Positions 10,660 to 22,005 of a stretch of DNA of 64,000 bases are shown in pieces. Source of the DNA: Moringa oleifera (Eukaryota > Streptophyta > Magnoliopsida > Brassicales > Moringaceae); the NCBI GenBank assembly GCA_021397835.1, contig JAJFZO010000168.1, forward strand, positions 6,628,897 to 6,692,896, written 5' to 3'. How positions within the stretch are numbered: the stretch's first letter is position 1; the number at the start of each line of letters is the position of its first letter. Under the pieces are notes generated by a model. The model was not told the DNA's origin. It did no database searches and worked only from the letters and a program-made list of their open reading frames with translations. The position numbers were made by a program, and so were the translations under genes.

Positions 10660-11835
10660 ATGAGCAAGAGCAAGTCTTCCCTCGTTGGACGCCTCCATGG
10701 CCTCTTCAAAAATCCTGTCGCCTCCATCAAACCCACCAAGCCTTTAGCCGCCGTCAATCCTACTGCTGCGACCAAGTCTTCTCGCAACAAAGAAAGGAAA
10801 CTCGAAAAACTTGTGGAGAAGTTCAAGAAATCTTCCGAGTCTGGCAAGTTTCGCAGGAGCCACAGGTCCTACCTCACCACAGTTCGTCGACTTGCGTCTG
10901 CAGAGAGGTTCTCCATGATCGAGGACATCCTCGAACATCAAAAGAAGTTCGAAGACATCACCTCCGAAAATTTCGTGGACCGGCTAATTTTGTACTATGG
11001 GTACGTGGGCATGTTTGATAATGCCCAGAAGCTGTTCGATGAAATGCCGCAACTGCAGTGTGAGCGCACCGTAAGGTCCTTCAATTCCCTTTTATCAGCT
11101 TGTGTGCATGCGAAGAAATTCGATAAGGTTGAGGAGATACTAAGGGAGTTGCCTGGGAAGTTGGGGATGAAGCCTGATTTGGTTTCGTTTAATACAGTCA
11201 TCAAGGCTTTTTGTGAGATGGGTGATCTGGATAAAGCATTTTCTATGCTTGATGAGTTGGAGAATAATGGGGTGGAGCCTGATATAATAACTTTCAATAC
11301 CCTTCTTGAAGGGTTTTATAAGAATGGTAGGTTTCCAGATGGAGAAAAGGTTTGGGATTTGATGGAAAGCAAAAATGTTATTCCTAATATAAGGAGTTAC
11401 AATTCAAGGCTGCGAGGACTCCTTCATGACAATAGGATATCGGAGGCGGTTAACCTGCTTGATGAAATGGAAAGTAAGGGAATTAAACCGGATGTTCATA
11501 GTTATAATGCTTTGATTGTAAAGCATTGCAATGATGGAAACTCGGAGGAGGCCAAGAGGTGGTATAGTGAACTCAGGAAGAGCTGTATTAGTCCTGATAC
11601 GGTGACTTATGTTATGCTTGTTCGATTTCTTCGCCAGATGGGTGATCTGGATATGGCTCTTGAGCTTTGCAGGGAGGCGATCAATTGCGGTGCTGCTGCT
11701 AATCCAGCGGTGGTGCAGCCTATGATAGATGAGTTGGTCAAGGAATCAAGGACGGAAGATGCCAAGGAGCTTGTGGATTTGTGCCAGCTGAAAAGTTCCT
11801 TCCGTTACAGTGTAAACTTGCCTCCAGAGAAGTAG
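10660..11835 (+). CDS. P-class PPR protein (PPR336-like, mitochondrial type)
   Basis: Intact intronless frame of 391 residues. The start is followed by a basic, Ser/Ala-rich presequence without acidic residues for about 45 positions (SKSKSSLVGRLHGLF), as expected for import into mitochondria. The shared block LEKLVEKFKKSSES and TVRRLASAERFSMIEDILEHQ precedes a degenerate repeat, then about six 35-residue PPR motifs, e.g. RTVRSFNSLLSACVHAKKF, PDLVSFNTVIKAFCEMGDL and PDIITFNTLLEGFYKNGRF. There are no E, E+, DYW or SMR domains, so it is a pure P-type protein. It is clearly paralogous to the gene at 8515-9668, same strand, about 1 kb apart. Members of this group bind organelle RNA, and several sit in the plant mitoribosome; its own target is unknown. 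Confidence 0.92.
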   Translation: MSKSKSSLVGRLHGLFKNPVASIKPTKPLAAVNPTAATKSSRNKERKLEKLVEKFKKSSESGKFRRSHRSYLTTVRRLASAERFSMIEDILEHQKKFEDITSENFVDRLILYYGYVGMFDNAQKLFDEMPQLQCERTVRSFNSLLSACVHAKKFDKVEEILRELPGKLGMKPDLVSFNTVIKAFCEMGDLDKAFSMLDELENNGVEPDIITFNTLLEGFYKNGRFPDGEKVWDLMESKNVIPNIRSYNSRLRGLLHDNRISEAVNLLDEMESKGIKPDVHSYNALIVKHCNDGNSEEAKRWYSELRKSCISPDTVTYVMLVRFLRQMGDLDMALELCREAINCGAAANPAVVQPMIDELVKESRTEDAKELVDLCQLKSSFRYSVNLPPEK

Positions 11836-12699
11836 TGTTCTTGTCTGGTTGATCACTTATTATCTTGTAAGAACATATTTCTAGTTTCATGATAAATGCC
11901 CTTCTGTCTGGGGCTATGCATTGGATACAAGAGTCCAAATTAATTTTGAGAATGCCTTGTGGTACACTTTTTGATGAACTTGGTGATCTTATTCTACTAT
12001 GAATGGATTAACATTTCAACCATTTGTTTCCTGCTTTACTTTTAACAAATTGCAAATTTGTACACTCGTAGAGCATGCTACAAGAAACACTATCTGTTAT
12101 CCAGCTTATCAGGCAGGAATTCGTATACTTCTGGAGGCTGGTAAAGGTGAAGATAGTCTGGAAGGGGATTAACAGACAATTAAGCCAAGGTCTCTATTAT
12201 GGGGCATGAAGCATGTGTTTAATATATTCTTGTTAGGTATTGAGATGAACTTGGCCAAATTGATCATGTTTATAATTGAACACTAAGTTTCCTTTTTCCT
12301 TTCGGAAAATGAAAAGGGAAAAGCAATGAAAACTTAAGCAGCTATGCTTTTTGTTCTATCAGATTTTTATAGCTGTGCACTTCTGTTGACAATAATTCCT
12401 GCAAATCCTCCTTAGCCAATTCCTCCTTGGCAGGCTTTTTTCTCTTGATGGTCGTACTTTATCCTATCGCACAGAAGAGCCCCATAGAACCTGGAAAAGG
12501 CCCAATAAAAAGAAGAAAAGCAAGATTATTCTCAAATTCTTATGACATATCTTTCTCAAGGGCATGAGGAAACTATTACAGGCAAGTTAGCTTATTCTCC
12601 TAAACTAGGGGCTCCAGTACCAGGCAACCTTTAAACCGAACATGGAGGGTCCTTCGCAGACTCTGATTTCCAATGAACTTGACACTTTCTTCCTTCTTT
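11836..12699. other. Intergenic region
   Basis: Lies between the 3' ends of the second PPR gene (plus) and the TPS pseudogene (minus). No coding or RNA feature is evident. Confidence 0.55.
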
Positions 12700-15001
12700 A
12701 AATGCTTTTCATGGATACATTTTCATAGAGAAGAGACTTCATATACTCATAAAGACATGGAAGGCCATGGTTGTCATCATAACTATACATCAATTGCACC
12801 ATTCCTGCAAGATTAAGTCATGCCCTGGTAAGAGATGCTGAAAGTGGATTTGGGTGCAGGCATTCTGATTCAGGCCTTTCCAGGCATCTGAAATTAGACT
12901 GATAACTGCAGCCATGTTCCTTCATGTAGCATTCTACACAAGACCCATCATACCCATCTTGATTCTCATCCTGAGACACATTAATCAAGTAGGAAAATCA
13001 GCAATTGGCTCATCCAGGTAATATATACATATGATGTCCAGTTCAGCTCCTGAAAGCTAACTTCGCACTCCCCAATTCATTGCAGAGCCAAAGAATTGTT
13101 GCTAGGGATGATATAATTCCGGGGTTATTGTCTATAAGTTTCAAAGTTTCTTTGGTTATTGATTGATCCAACACGAAGAATAAGTGCACTATTACCACAT
13201 TCACTCCAATACTAACAATCCCATTCTTCAAGTACTCCTCAGGCTTTGGCAAGTGCCCACAAGCAGACCAGTTTTGCTTCTGCTAGAAATGCATTGCACA
13301 AACTCGCCCACTGCACCAATCAATTTGAAGGATTCACTATCTCTTCCAAGTCCTTTATGTATTCACATAAACACATTCATGGAATTTATTACAGGCACTA
13401 TTACCCAAACTAACGGTTTTACGAAGGTAATGAATTTGGTTCCAGTTGTGCTTCTTGTAGAACTTTGAGGCTGACTTCATTTGTTACGAAGTCAAGAGTC
13501 ATGAAACATCATTTTATGGGGTAAGATAATCTCTGAATGCTATCAGAATCCCATCTACAGATGCAACAATACAATGATAATTAGTCATCGCTGGTCTGTG
13601 GCAATTTAGTTGTCAAACAAAGAAAGAACAATATAAGTTTATCAATGTTGAGTACCTATCCACAGCATCCGTGAAGAAAGTGAGCTCATCTATGCCATAA
13701 ACATCAAATATGTCGTCTATAATGTATAAGTGATATCGGCTTTGTAAGAGCGATCCTTTCCTCTGATAAGCCTGGATCAGTGAGGCCTGCCATAGACCAA
13801 AGGTACCATTTGTGTTGTTGGTCTCTGCCAAACTTCAACTCCTTGTTTAAGCCAAGCTCGTTCCACCATCTAAATAACATGTGAAAGACATGAATTAATA
13901 TATTCGGTAGAAAAAACGTTTTGTTACCAAGTGGACAATTAGTAAGGCAATGAGTCATTATTAAGCTCACCTGAACACCTGAGCTATCTCAGAACGATGT
14001 AAAGACTGGACCACATTGGAATCAATTTTAGCTAGGTCCTGGAGGATCTGTATCCATCCATTTTTTCCACGAAAGTCAGATAGGAATTTCTTGGCCGTGA
14101 ATCTTGATAAGCTTTTGTGATGCGGATAGTCCAAGGTCTTTCCCACAAGTCTCGCTTGATAAGGGTCAAGATTTGCGGACGATGCATTAAGTAACTGAGC
14201 ACTAAATCCTCCAGCTTCATCAGGTATATCTTCTCCTTCTATACCCAGCTGTGAAGCTTTGTATAGTTCCATCAAGTCCTTGTTTCAAACTTGCCATCCT
14301 TGTCTTTGAAGTTGTTAAACACACCTGTCCAGTACACTTTCTTTTCTTAGCTAGTCTCCTTAATTACTTTGCACATTTGATCATAAACATGAATGGAATG
14401 AAATGAATATAGGCTAATGGGTCGGACATACTTGCAGGCACTTGATAACATTCTTGTCTCAAGAGCCGAAAGCGAAGATCAACCTGATGAAGGTCTTGAT
14501 CAGCACTAGGATATGAAGCCGATGTCACGTACATGTTCTGTAGAGTCATTGTAATCTCATCTTGAAAATGGTGATCGACTCCTAGGCGTTGAATGGCATC
14601 AATCATGGCAAGCCTTCATATGTGTCTTCTCCTACTATCTTAAGTATTAGTTTGAATACCTTTAGCTTTTGTGCATGTTCAACATTAATATCATCATGCA
14701 AGAAAAGAGATTTGAGTAAGCCGCACAAACCAGAAAGCACCTAAAAAACACTTATTGAAGGAAAAAGAAAGATAAAGAGAAGTTGATTTACAGCAAAGGT
14801 AGGTTCTCCAATCCGAAGAATAAGGGGCATCAAGGGAGCAGAAACCAGTGCATGGTGATCAGCAAGACACCATCCCTCTCTTTTTTCAGTGGACAAAGAA
14901 GAGATAGTCTGGTTGAGATTCAACTCGTTGATTTGTGGGATTTCTTCTGGAATATTTGTTCTTTTACAGCAAGCTAAATTTTCTTTAGTGTGAGTTGCCA
15001 T
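12700..15001 (-). pseudogene. TPS-g terpene synthase pseudogene (copy A)
   Basis: All seven exons of the neighbouring intact copy can be found in order on the minus strand, but many are broken. Exon 1 (15001-14792) is open. The exon 2 acceptor AG has become AT (base 14696). Exon 2 has lost one base near 14608 inside the [12 protein letters not shown] block. Exon 3 lacks about 20 bases after GKF near 14288, which shifts the frame. Exon 4 lost two bases just before the DDIFD motif (about 13721). Exon 5 (about 13440-13557) has further indels. In exon 6 the Mg-binding motif is altered to LCNELGSAK, and exon 7 (12715-12975) has an internal deletion. The copy cannot encode a working enzyme. It arose by tandem duplication with the copy at 17267-20498. 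Confidence 0.9.
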
Positions 15002-15319
15002 GGAGAAATGGCTTATTATAACGAGCGCCAGGGGACACTCAGAGAAAAAAAGATGAAAGATATGATTTAGACTACAAAAGGCGAATGCTACCAAAGCCAG
15101 TGGCCAAATTCATGTACTAACTCCTAAGTACTGGCCCTGTTAAAATGGTTACGCGTTCATTCCAAGTACTCACATCTCCCACTTGCCCCTGTCCACCTTT
15201 TGCACAAATCACTGTTGGGCGTGTTTCATGCTTCATCCTCTCTGCTTCCTTATTAATTCTCCCATCTTTACTTGTCCTATCTAGTCCATTATTAAAAAAA
15301 AAAAGTTTTATTCATGATT

Positions 15320-15354
<35 letters not shown>

Positions 15355-17266
15355 CAATTAAAAAACGTGAATTGTAATAATATAAATGGAAAAGTAAATT
15401 TTACTTATGCTTCCTAAACTATAAATTAAAAAATCTACAATTTATTAATTTTTTGTTGGTTAGTATTAACTGAGTAAAAGAAGACATTTATTTTATGATT
15501 TTTGGATTTTTTATTCACAATTTTTGAATTGTGAATAAAGATATTTCATAATAAAAATGATTATTAATTATTTAATATAATTTCTTTTTCACAATTTTAA
15601 TAAAATTACAAATAAAATGTATTTAAATATTATATAAATACTTTATTCAATTTATATTTTTAATTAAAATTTTACCAATAAAGATGAATTAAATATTATT
15701 TATTTGTATTTTTAATTAATTATTAAATCATTCACTCTTTATTTATGATTTTTTAACCTTAAAAATTTTTTATTTTGTTTTAAATTTTTAATTTTTTATG
15801 AAATAATAAATTATATTAATCAAAATCATAATACAAATTATAAAACCCCATCCAATTCTTTTTAAAAAATTAGCACACAATTAGAATTTAAAAGTTAATT
15901 AAAATTATTATTAATTTTTATAATAGTAAAAAAATTATTTTTACAAATCCAAAAGTTTTTTACTATAATCACATTTTTTTCTTTATATTTACAAATATTT
16001 TTCATTTACAAATTATCAACTAACATACAATATAAGTTTCCTTGACACATGATTTTCTTTTTATGCTACGCATTCTTCTTTCAACATATCGAAATACTAG
16101 CAAATTAACACATCAATTCTATCAATTTTATTAACATATCATATATATTATCCAATGTCAGACTTAACATTATCAAGTTCAGATTGAGTATAAGTATCAA
16201 TATCCATTAATAATATATATAAAAAATAAAAAAATTGACACTTACGTAAACAATTATCTAAGAATTTACTCTTTGTGAGTATGAAGATTGACGTGGACAC
16301 TTCATTAATATAATTCAAAATATTATTTTATTAAAAAAATACTAAATTTGATACCAATAAGACTTTTGCAATTTCATTGGCTACTGGACAACATGTTTAT
16401 TGCCATCGTGATATATATTTCAATTATCACTTGTCACATGAATTATTTCATGGATCAATGTTTATATATAAAAACATGTTTTTCAAATGCTTATAAATAA
16501 ATTTTAAATTATTATAAAACATTTATTCATAAATATTTTTAAGAACCAATATCATATATACAAAGTGTCACAATCAAGATAACATTATCGTCACTAACCA
16601 TATTGGATGTTGACGATAAACCACATTGTTTGAATTCAAAATATTGAAAAATCAGGTATCATCAATTTTGCATTAACATTGTAGGGTTTTGTATTCAAAA
16701 TATTGAGAAGTCAAGTAAGAAATAATTAATTATAATTCCAGATAATTATCTATCGTGCAACCTAAAAATATACGATCTTAGAAGTTGCAACGCTTTTATA
16801 TTTTTTATTTTTTGGCACACGGAACCACATGTGTTTTGGGACAGGAACACGTGAGCTAGATTGGAAGCCACCAATTTTTGGTTGCAGCTATTAAAACTTG
16901 TTGATTGACCCTTTGTGGTAGTGCCAAGACCCACACTCTGCCCAGTTTTCAACAGACCGCTTTATGTCTGCATCATTAAACGCGGGATATACTGTATCCG
17001 AACCCACCAGTAATGAAGAAGATAAAAGAAAAAAAGAATTCTTTGAGTCGAGGGATGATAATTTTTGAGATGAATACAAACCTTTAAATAAAAAAGAAAT
17101 CAGAAATGCAAGTAGGAAAAATATAGGCAGTAATTAATTCATGATTAGTAACACTTAAGTTTATGGGTTTTTCTTATGAAATTGGTAAATATTATCCAAT
17201 TCTTCAGATATACTAAAATGTAAGTTACTCTGAAACTAAAACAGTTATTTCCATCTTCAAGATGCT
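15002..17266. other. AT-rich intergenic region between TPS copies
   Basis: Mostly very AT-rich (15300-16740). It holds a simple (AT)n repeat at 15324-15351. A more balanced segment at 16750-17080 has short minus-strand open frames (for example TVYPAFNDADIKRSVENWAE) that could be a decayed exon of an unknown gene; I cannot assign it. Confidence 0.55.
15324..15351. repeat. (AT)n microsatellite
   Basis: Fourteen uninterrupted AT units in an AT-rich spacer. Confidence 0.9.
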
Positions 17267-20200
17267 TTAAATGGATGCATTTTCATAGAGAAGAGACTTC
17301 ATGTACTCCTCAAGACTTGGAAGGCCATGGTTGTCATCATAACTATACATCAAAGCAACCATTCTTGCAAGATTAAGACATGCCTTGGTAAGAGATGCTG
17401 AAAATGGATTTGGGTACAGGCACTCCTGATTCAGGCCTTTCCAGGCATCTGAAATCAGACTGATTACTTGCTTTCTTGCATCATCAACCGTGGAGCCATG
17501 TTCCTTCATGTAGTATTCTAGATAAGACCCATCATACCCATCTTGATTCTCATCCTGAGACAGATTTAACCAAATGGATTTCAATCAACAATTGGCTCTT
17601 ACAATTAATATATCTACCTATATAACATCTGCAGTTTAACTCCTGATCAAGATACCTTGGCACTCCCCAAGTCATCCCAGAGCCGAAGAATTGTTGCAGT
17701 GAATGATATTAAGCCAGGTGTGTTGTCGATAAGCTTCAGATTTTCCTTGGTTATGCCTTCACCCAACAGAAAGAACATGTGCACTATTACTACATGTACT
17801 CCTGTACTAACAATAGCATTCTTCAAGTACTCATCAGGCTTCGGCGTGTGCCCACAAGCAAACCACTTTGCTTCTACTAGAAAAGCTTTGCACAAACTCC
17901 TCCACTGCACCAATCAATAAGGAAAGTTGTCAAACTGTCTGTTTCACAATTCTATTACATGGTTAATACATATTGGATGGAAGAACTTAACAACTAGCAG
18001 GATTGTTATTAGCAAATAGTTACCGTTTTGCGAAGGTAGTTAACAGGATTCCAGCCATGCTTCCTGTAGAACTTGAAGCTGATTTCATTTGTGACATTGT
18101 CGAGAGCCTTGAAACATAATTTCATTTCGTGTGATAATTGCTGAAAATTATCATAATCCCATCTGCAAAATATATAACTCACAACTCATTAAGCACAAAT
18201 TAGTAACCAAGGCAGGTCTTTTGTAATATATCAAATCAAGTATGGATCTAATAAAGAAAAGATGGTAGTTAATTAATCAATGAGTCACGTACCTATCCAC
18301 AACATCTGTGAAGAGAGTGAGTTCTTCCAGCTTGCCATAAACATCGAATATGTCATCTATAATGTAGATAAAGGATATTGGCTTTGTCAGATCGATTCTT
18401 TCTTCTGATAAGGCAGGATCAGTGAGGCATGCCATGGACCAGAGGTACCATTTCAGTGGTTGATCTCTGGCAAACTTCAACTCCTTGGCTAAGCCAAGAT
18501 CGTTCCACCATCTGAACAATATGTCAAAGACATGAATTAATACATATAGAAGAAAGTTTGGTTTACTGAGAAGACAATTAATAAGAGCAATCAGTCATTA
18601 TTTTGCTTACCCTGAAACCTGAGCAATCTCCTTCTTATGTAAAGACTGGACAATATTGAAATCTATTTTAGCTAGTCCTTGGAGGATCTGAATCCACCCA
18701 TTTTTTCCATGGAAGTCAGATAGGAATTTCTTGGCCGTGAATCTTGATAACGTTTTGTGGTAGGGATGGTCCAAGGTATACCTCACAAGTCTAGCTTGAT
18801 AAGGGTCAAGATTTGCAGACGATGCATTAAGTAGCTGAGCACTAAGTCCTCCAGCTTCATCAAGTATGTCTTCTCCTTCTATACCCAGCAGCGAAACTTC
18901 GTATAGTCCCATCAGGCCCTTCGTGTCTTTTCTATGTTTCTCGTGAAACTTGCCATCCTTGTCTCTGAAGCTGTTAAACACACCTGTCCAGTACACTTTG
19001 TTTCATTATGCTTATTTACTAAAATTATACATTACATAGTCACTTGCTTTTACATTTATGAGTCAAGATTTTCTTAAGTTTTTTTTTTTTTTTTGTTGAT
19101 CTCACTGGTACTGATTTTTTTTATAAATATGTTGACACATGATAATTTAACAAAATTAATGATTAAAATTTTATATATTTATTTTTATCACGTTAATATA
19201 TATAATAATTATTAGGGTAAAGGACGTTTCACAAAATTTTGATATTTGCCTTCTGTTATTAATTAAATTCTTATATTTAATAAATTATAAATCGAGCTTT
19301 AATCTATTAATTTTATTTAAATTAAATTTTATTTAAATATTAAAAATTGAGGGTATTAAAATTTAAAATTTTACACAACGAATTTTAACTTAAAATTTTT
19401 TACAGATAAAAAAATATTCAACCTACTATCACAAAAAGTTTCATAATTTTTTGAGTACTAAAAATATACATTTTTAAATTTATGATGTTAAAAATTTAAA
19501 AAATATCATAATTATTCAAAAAAATATAAAATTTTTTGTGATAATAACTTGAATACTTCTTTACATCTATGAAAAATTTTAAATTAAAATTTATTATATA
19601 AAATTTTTAATTTAAATATCTTTATTTTTAAATTTTTTAATAAAATTCAATTCATATCAAATTGATGGATTAATATTCTATTTATCATTTTTAAAATATA
19701 TATATTTGATTAATAATATAAGATTTTTATGAGACCTATCTTAGTGCAAAAAATACTTTCTTATTTCCTATTAAAAAAATCAGGACAAGTTCATATAAGC
19801 AAAATATCCTCTTCCTATGTCTATGACTGTTGTGAATTTCACTGAATGTTTTTCATTTAAGATTGCAAAGATAGAAATGAATGACTCAAAAGTACATGTA
19901 GGCTAATGGCTGAGACATACTTGCAGGCACAGGATAGCCTTCTTGTCTCAAGAGCCGAAAGCGAAGAGCAACCTGATGAAGATCTTGATCAGGACAAGGA
20001 TTTGAAGCAGACCTCATGTACAGGTTCTGCAGAATCTGTGTAATCTCATCTTTAAAATGGTGATCGATTCCTAGGCGTTGAATGGCATCAATCATGGCCA
20101 AGCCTTCATATGGTTCTTCTCCTACTATCTCAAGAATCCGCTTGAATACATTCAGTTTTTGTGCATGTTCAACATGAATATCATCCTGCAAGAAAAGAGA

Positions 20201-20498
20201 TCGAGTAAGCTCCAGAAATTAATGAAAAAGCACTTGAAGACATTCATTTGAAGAACAAAGGATGATAAAAGAGAAGTTGATCTACAGCAAAGCCAGGGTC
20301 TCCCTTCTGAAAACTAAGGTGTTTCAATGGAGTGGAAAGTTGTTCTTGATGATGAGCTAGCCCGCATTTTTCTGTTCTTTCAGTGGGCAAAGAAGTGGTG
20401 ATCCGACTCTGTTTCAACCTGGTAATCTGTGAGATTTCTTTAGGAGAATTTGGTGCAGGCAGACAGCAAGAGAAGTTTAATATAACAGAAGTGGCCAT
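17267..20498 (-). CDS. TPS-g terpene synthase, intact seven-exon gene (copy B)
   Basis: Exons on the minus strand: 20498-20286, 20185-19921, 18983-18611, 18511-18293, 18162-18024, 17904-17656 and 17554-17267. All junctions are GT-AG with matching phases, and the sum is 1746 nt, 581 residues, with no internal stop. A Ser/Thr-rich N-terminus suggests a plastid transit peptide. The RRX8W motif of typical monoterpene synthases is absent, and [22 protein letters not shown] and the overall layout point to the TPS-g class, which makes acyclic products such as linalool, nerolidol or geraniol. Class I metal-binding motifs are present: DDIFD at 336-340 and DDLGSAKDE at 480-488, the latter across the exon 6/7 junction. 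The likely reaction is Mg-dependent ionisation of GPP or FPP; the product cannot be read from sequence. Intron 2 carries an AT-rich fold-back insertion. Confidence 0.9.
19240..19735. repeat. AT-rich fold-back (MITE-like) element in TPS intron 2
   Basis: The two ends of this about 0.5-kb segment are imperfect inverted repeats: TTATAAATCGAGCTTTAATC... near 19284 pairs with the complement of ...GATTAATATTCTATTTATCA near 19670. The middle is A/T homopolymer-rich. No target-site duplication could be defined. Similar AT-rich segments with the phrase ATTTTTTGAGTA(C/T)TA occur near 2935 and 19460. Confidence 0.5.
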
Positions 20499-22005
20499 GG
20501 AGAATGGGTTGTTAATCAGTAGACCTGAGAGTGAGAGATCCTAAATGACAGAAGGGAAGAGTGTATCATTCACAAGCTTGATGAGATATACAGGAAAGCC
20601 ACTAAACCTTATTTATGGCACACCCATGTAATACCAAGAATCCCTCAATATCCCACACGTAAATCCATGAATCCCTCATATCCCACACGTAAATCCATCT
20701 TAGAATTTGGACAGGAAAAGCAGGTGACACATGTTTCTTGCGCAAAGGGATCTCTGTGCTTACAGTGGCGTCAACACATCTTAGGTACGTAAGATAAAAT
20801 TCAACTCTCAGCTTGGCCTACAACAAAGGATACGTGGCATTTTTCATAGCGGCTGAAACAGTACTGTGGGACCATAACATATAATTCAACTCTACTGTGG
20901 ATCATTGATTAACACGTTAGTGGACGACATATCTTCTTTACACCACAACATTTGAAAATGATAAAGAGATTTATCATAATACAATATCTTTCCCACAATT
21001 AAACACTATTTACAAAAAAATAGTGTCAAGGTAAATCTGACACTTTCTGCTATCAAAATGATTGGAATACAAATTCAAAAGGCTAGAAATCAACTCAAGT
21101 GGTGATGATGTCATATGTTTTCTTTGTCAAATCTTATTTAGTACTTCATTATCTCGTGATGCTTTTCCTATCCCAGTATCCATGCACGGACCTTTTCCAC
21201 TCTGCAAGTCTGCATCTTCTGTCACCCTCCCTAAGCTATCAAGTCTTTTTCACGTATACATTGTTCAGGCAAGGTTTTGGAGTCGTGAATCATGCAGTGC
21301 TACCGACTTGGGCACACAGTCTGGGACTAGTGAACGGATTGATAGACACATGTATGGCTCAAACCAAAGTGCCGCCCGTGTTTCACGTGTACAATAATTT
21401 TAGCCACTCCTTAAGGTTGACCTATTTGATAACAAATTTTATTATTCGTAATTTATATGCCATCAGTAGATTCGTGTTTTAAAATATTGTTAGAAATTAT
21501 ATAAATATATATATACATATATTTTTCATAAGCAATATATATTAAATCTAAATCAAGTCATTTCAAAACAATAATAAACACTGTAATAAAGTATTTTTTG
21601 TTAAAAAATTTTCAGATTTTTTACTCTTTTTTTTTTTTTTTTTAAGATATAGTTGAAGCATAACTTTGTTTTAATAGTTTCAACACTAATAAGGTAAAAC
21701 AAAGCAGCAGCTCCAACTTCAATCCTTCTTTATTCATTTATTAATCAAACATAGTTACACATGGTTCAACTATCTCATGTTGTTTCATCTTCACAAAGGG
21801 AGAAATCACTCAGAAATAAGGAAAGAGTGATCAGAGTGATTTGAGACCATCTCTAAGTTTCTGTTTTGGCATGCAACTTCAGAATGATGATGCATTCTCC
21901 ATCATGTATCTTGTTCTAAATCCAGTTTCAGTTTGTGACCTCACACACTGTTACAGTCCATACTAGGACAATTTTCCATCTTCAAGAATGTTATAGACTA
22001 ATTCT
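20499..22005. other. Intergenic region upstream of TPS copy B
   Basis: Contains the TPS promoter. Near 20625-20700 a phrase of about 30 bases (AATCCCTCA..ATCCCACACGTAAATCCAT) occurs twice in tandem. A T17-type tract lies at 21627-21643. I see no gene; short plus-strand frames at 21060-21480 lack support. Confidence 0.55.

Noticed and set aside
16746..17079. Short minus-strand frames with TVYPAFNDADIKRSVENWAE
   Set aside because: Could be a relic exon, but I could not match it to a family or find partner exons.
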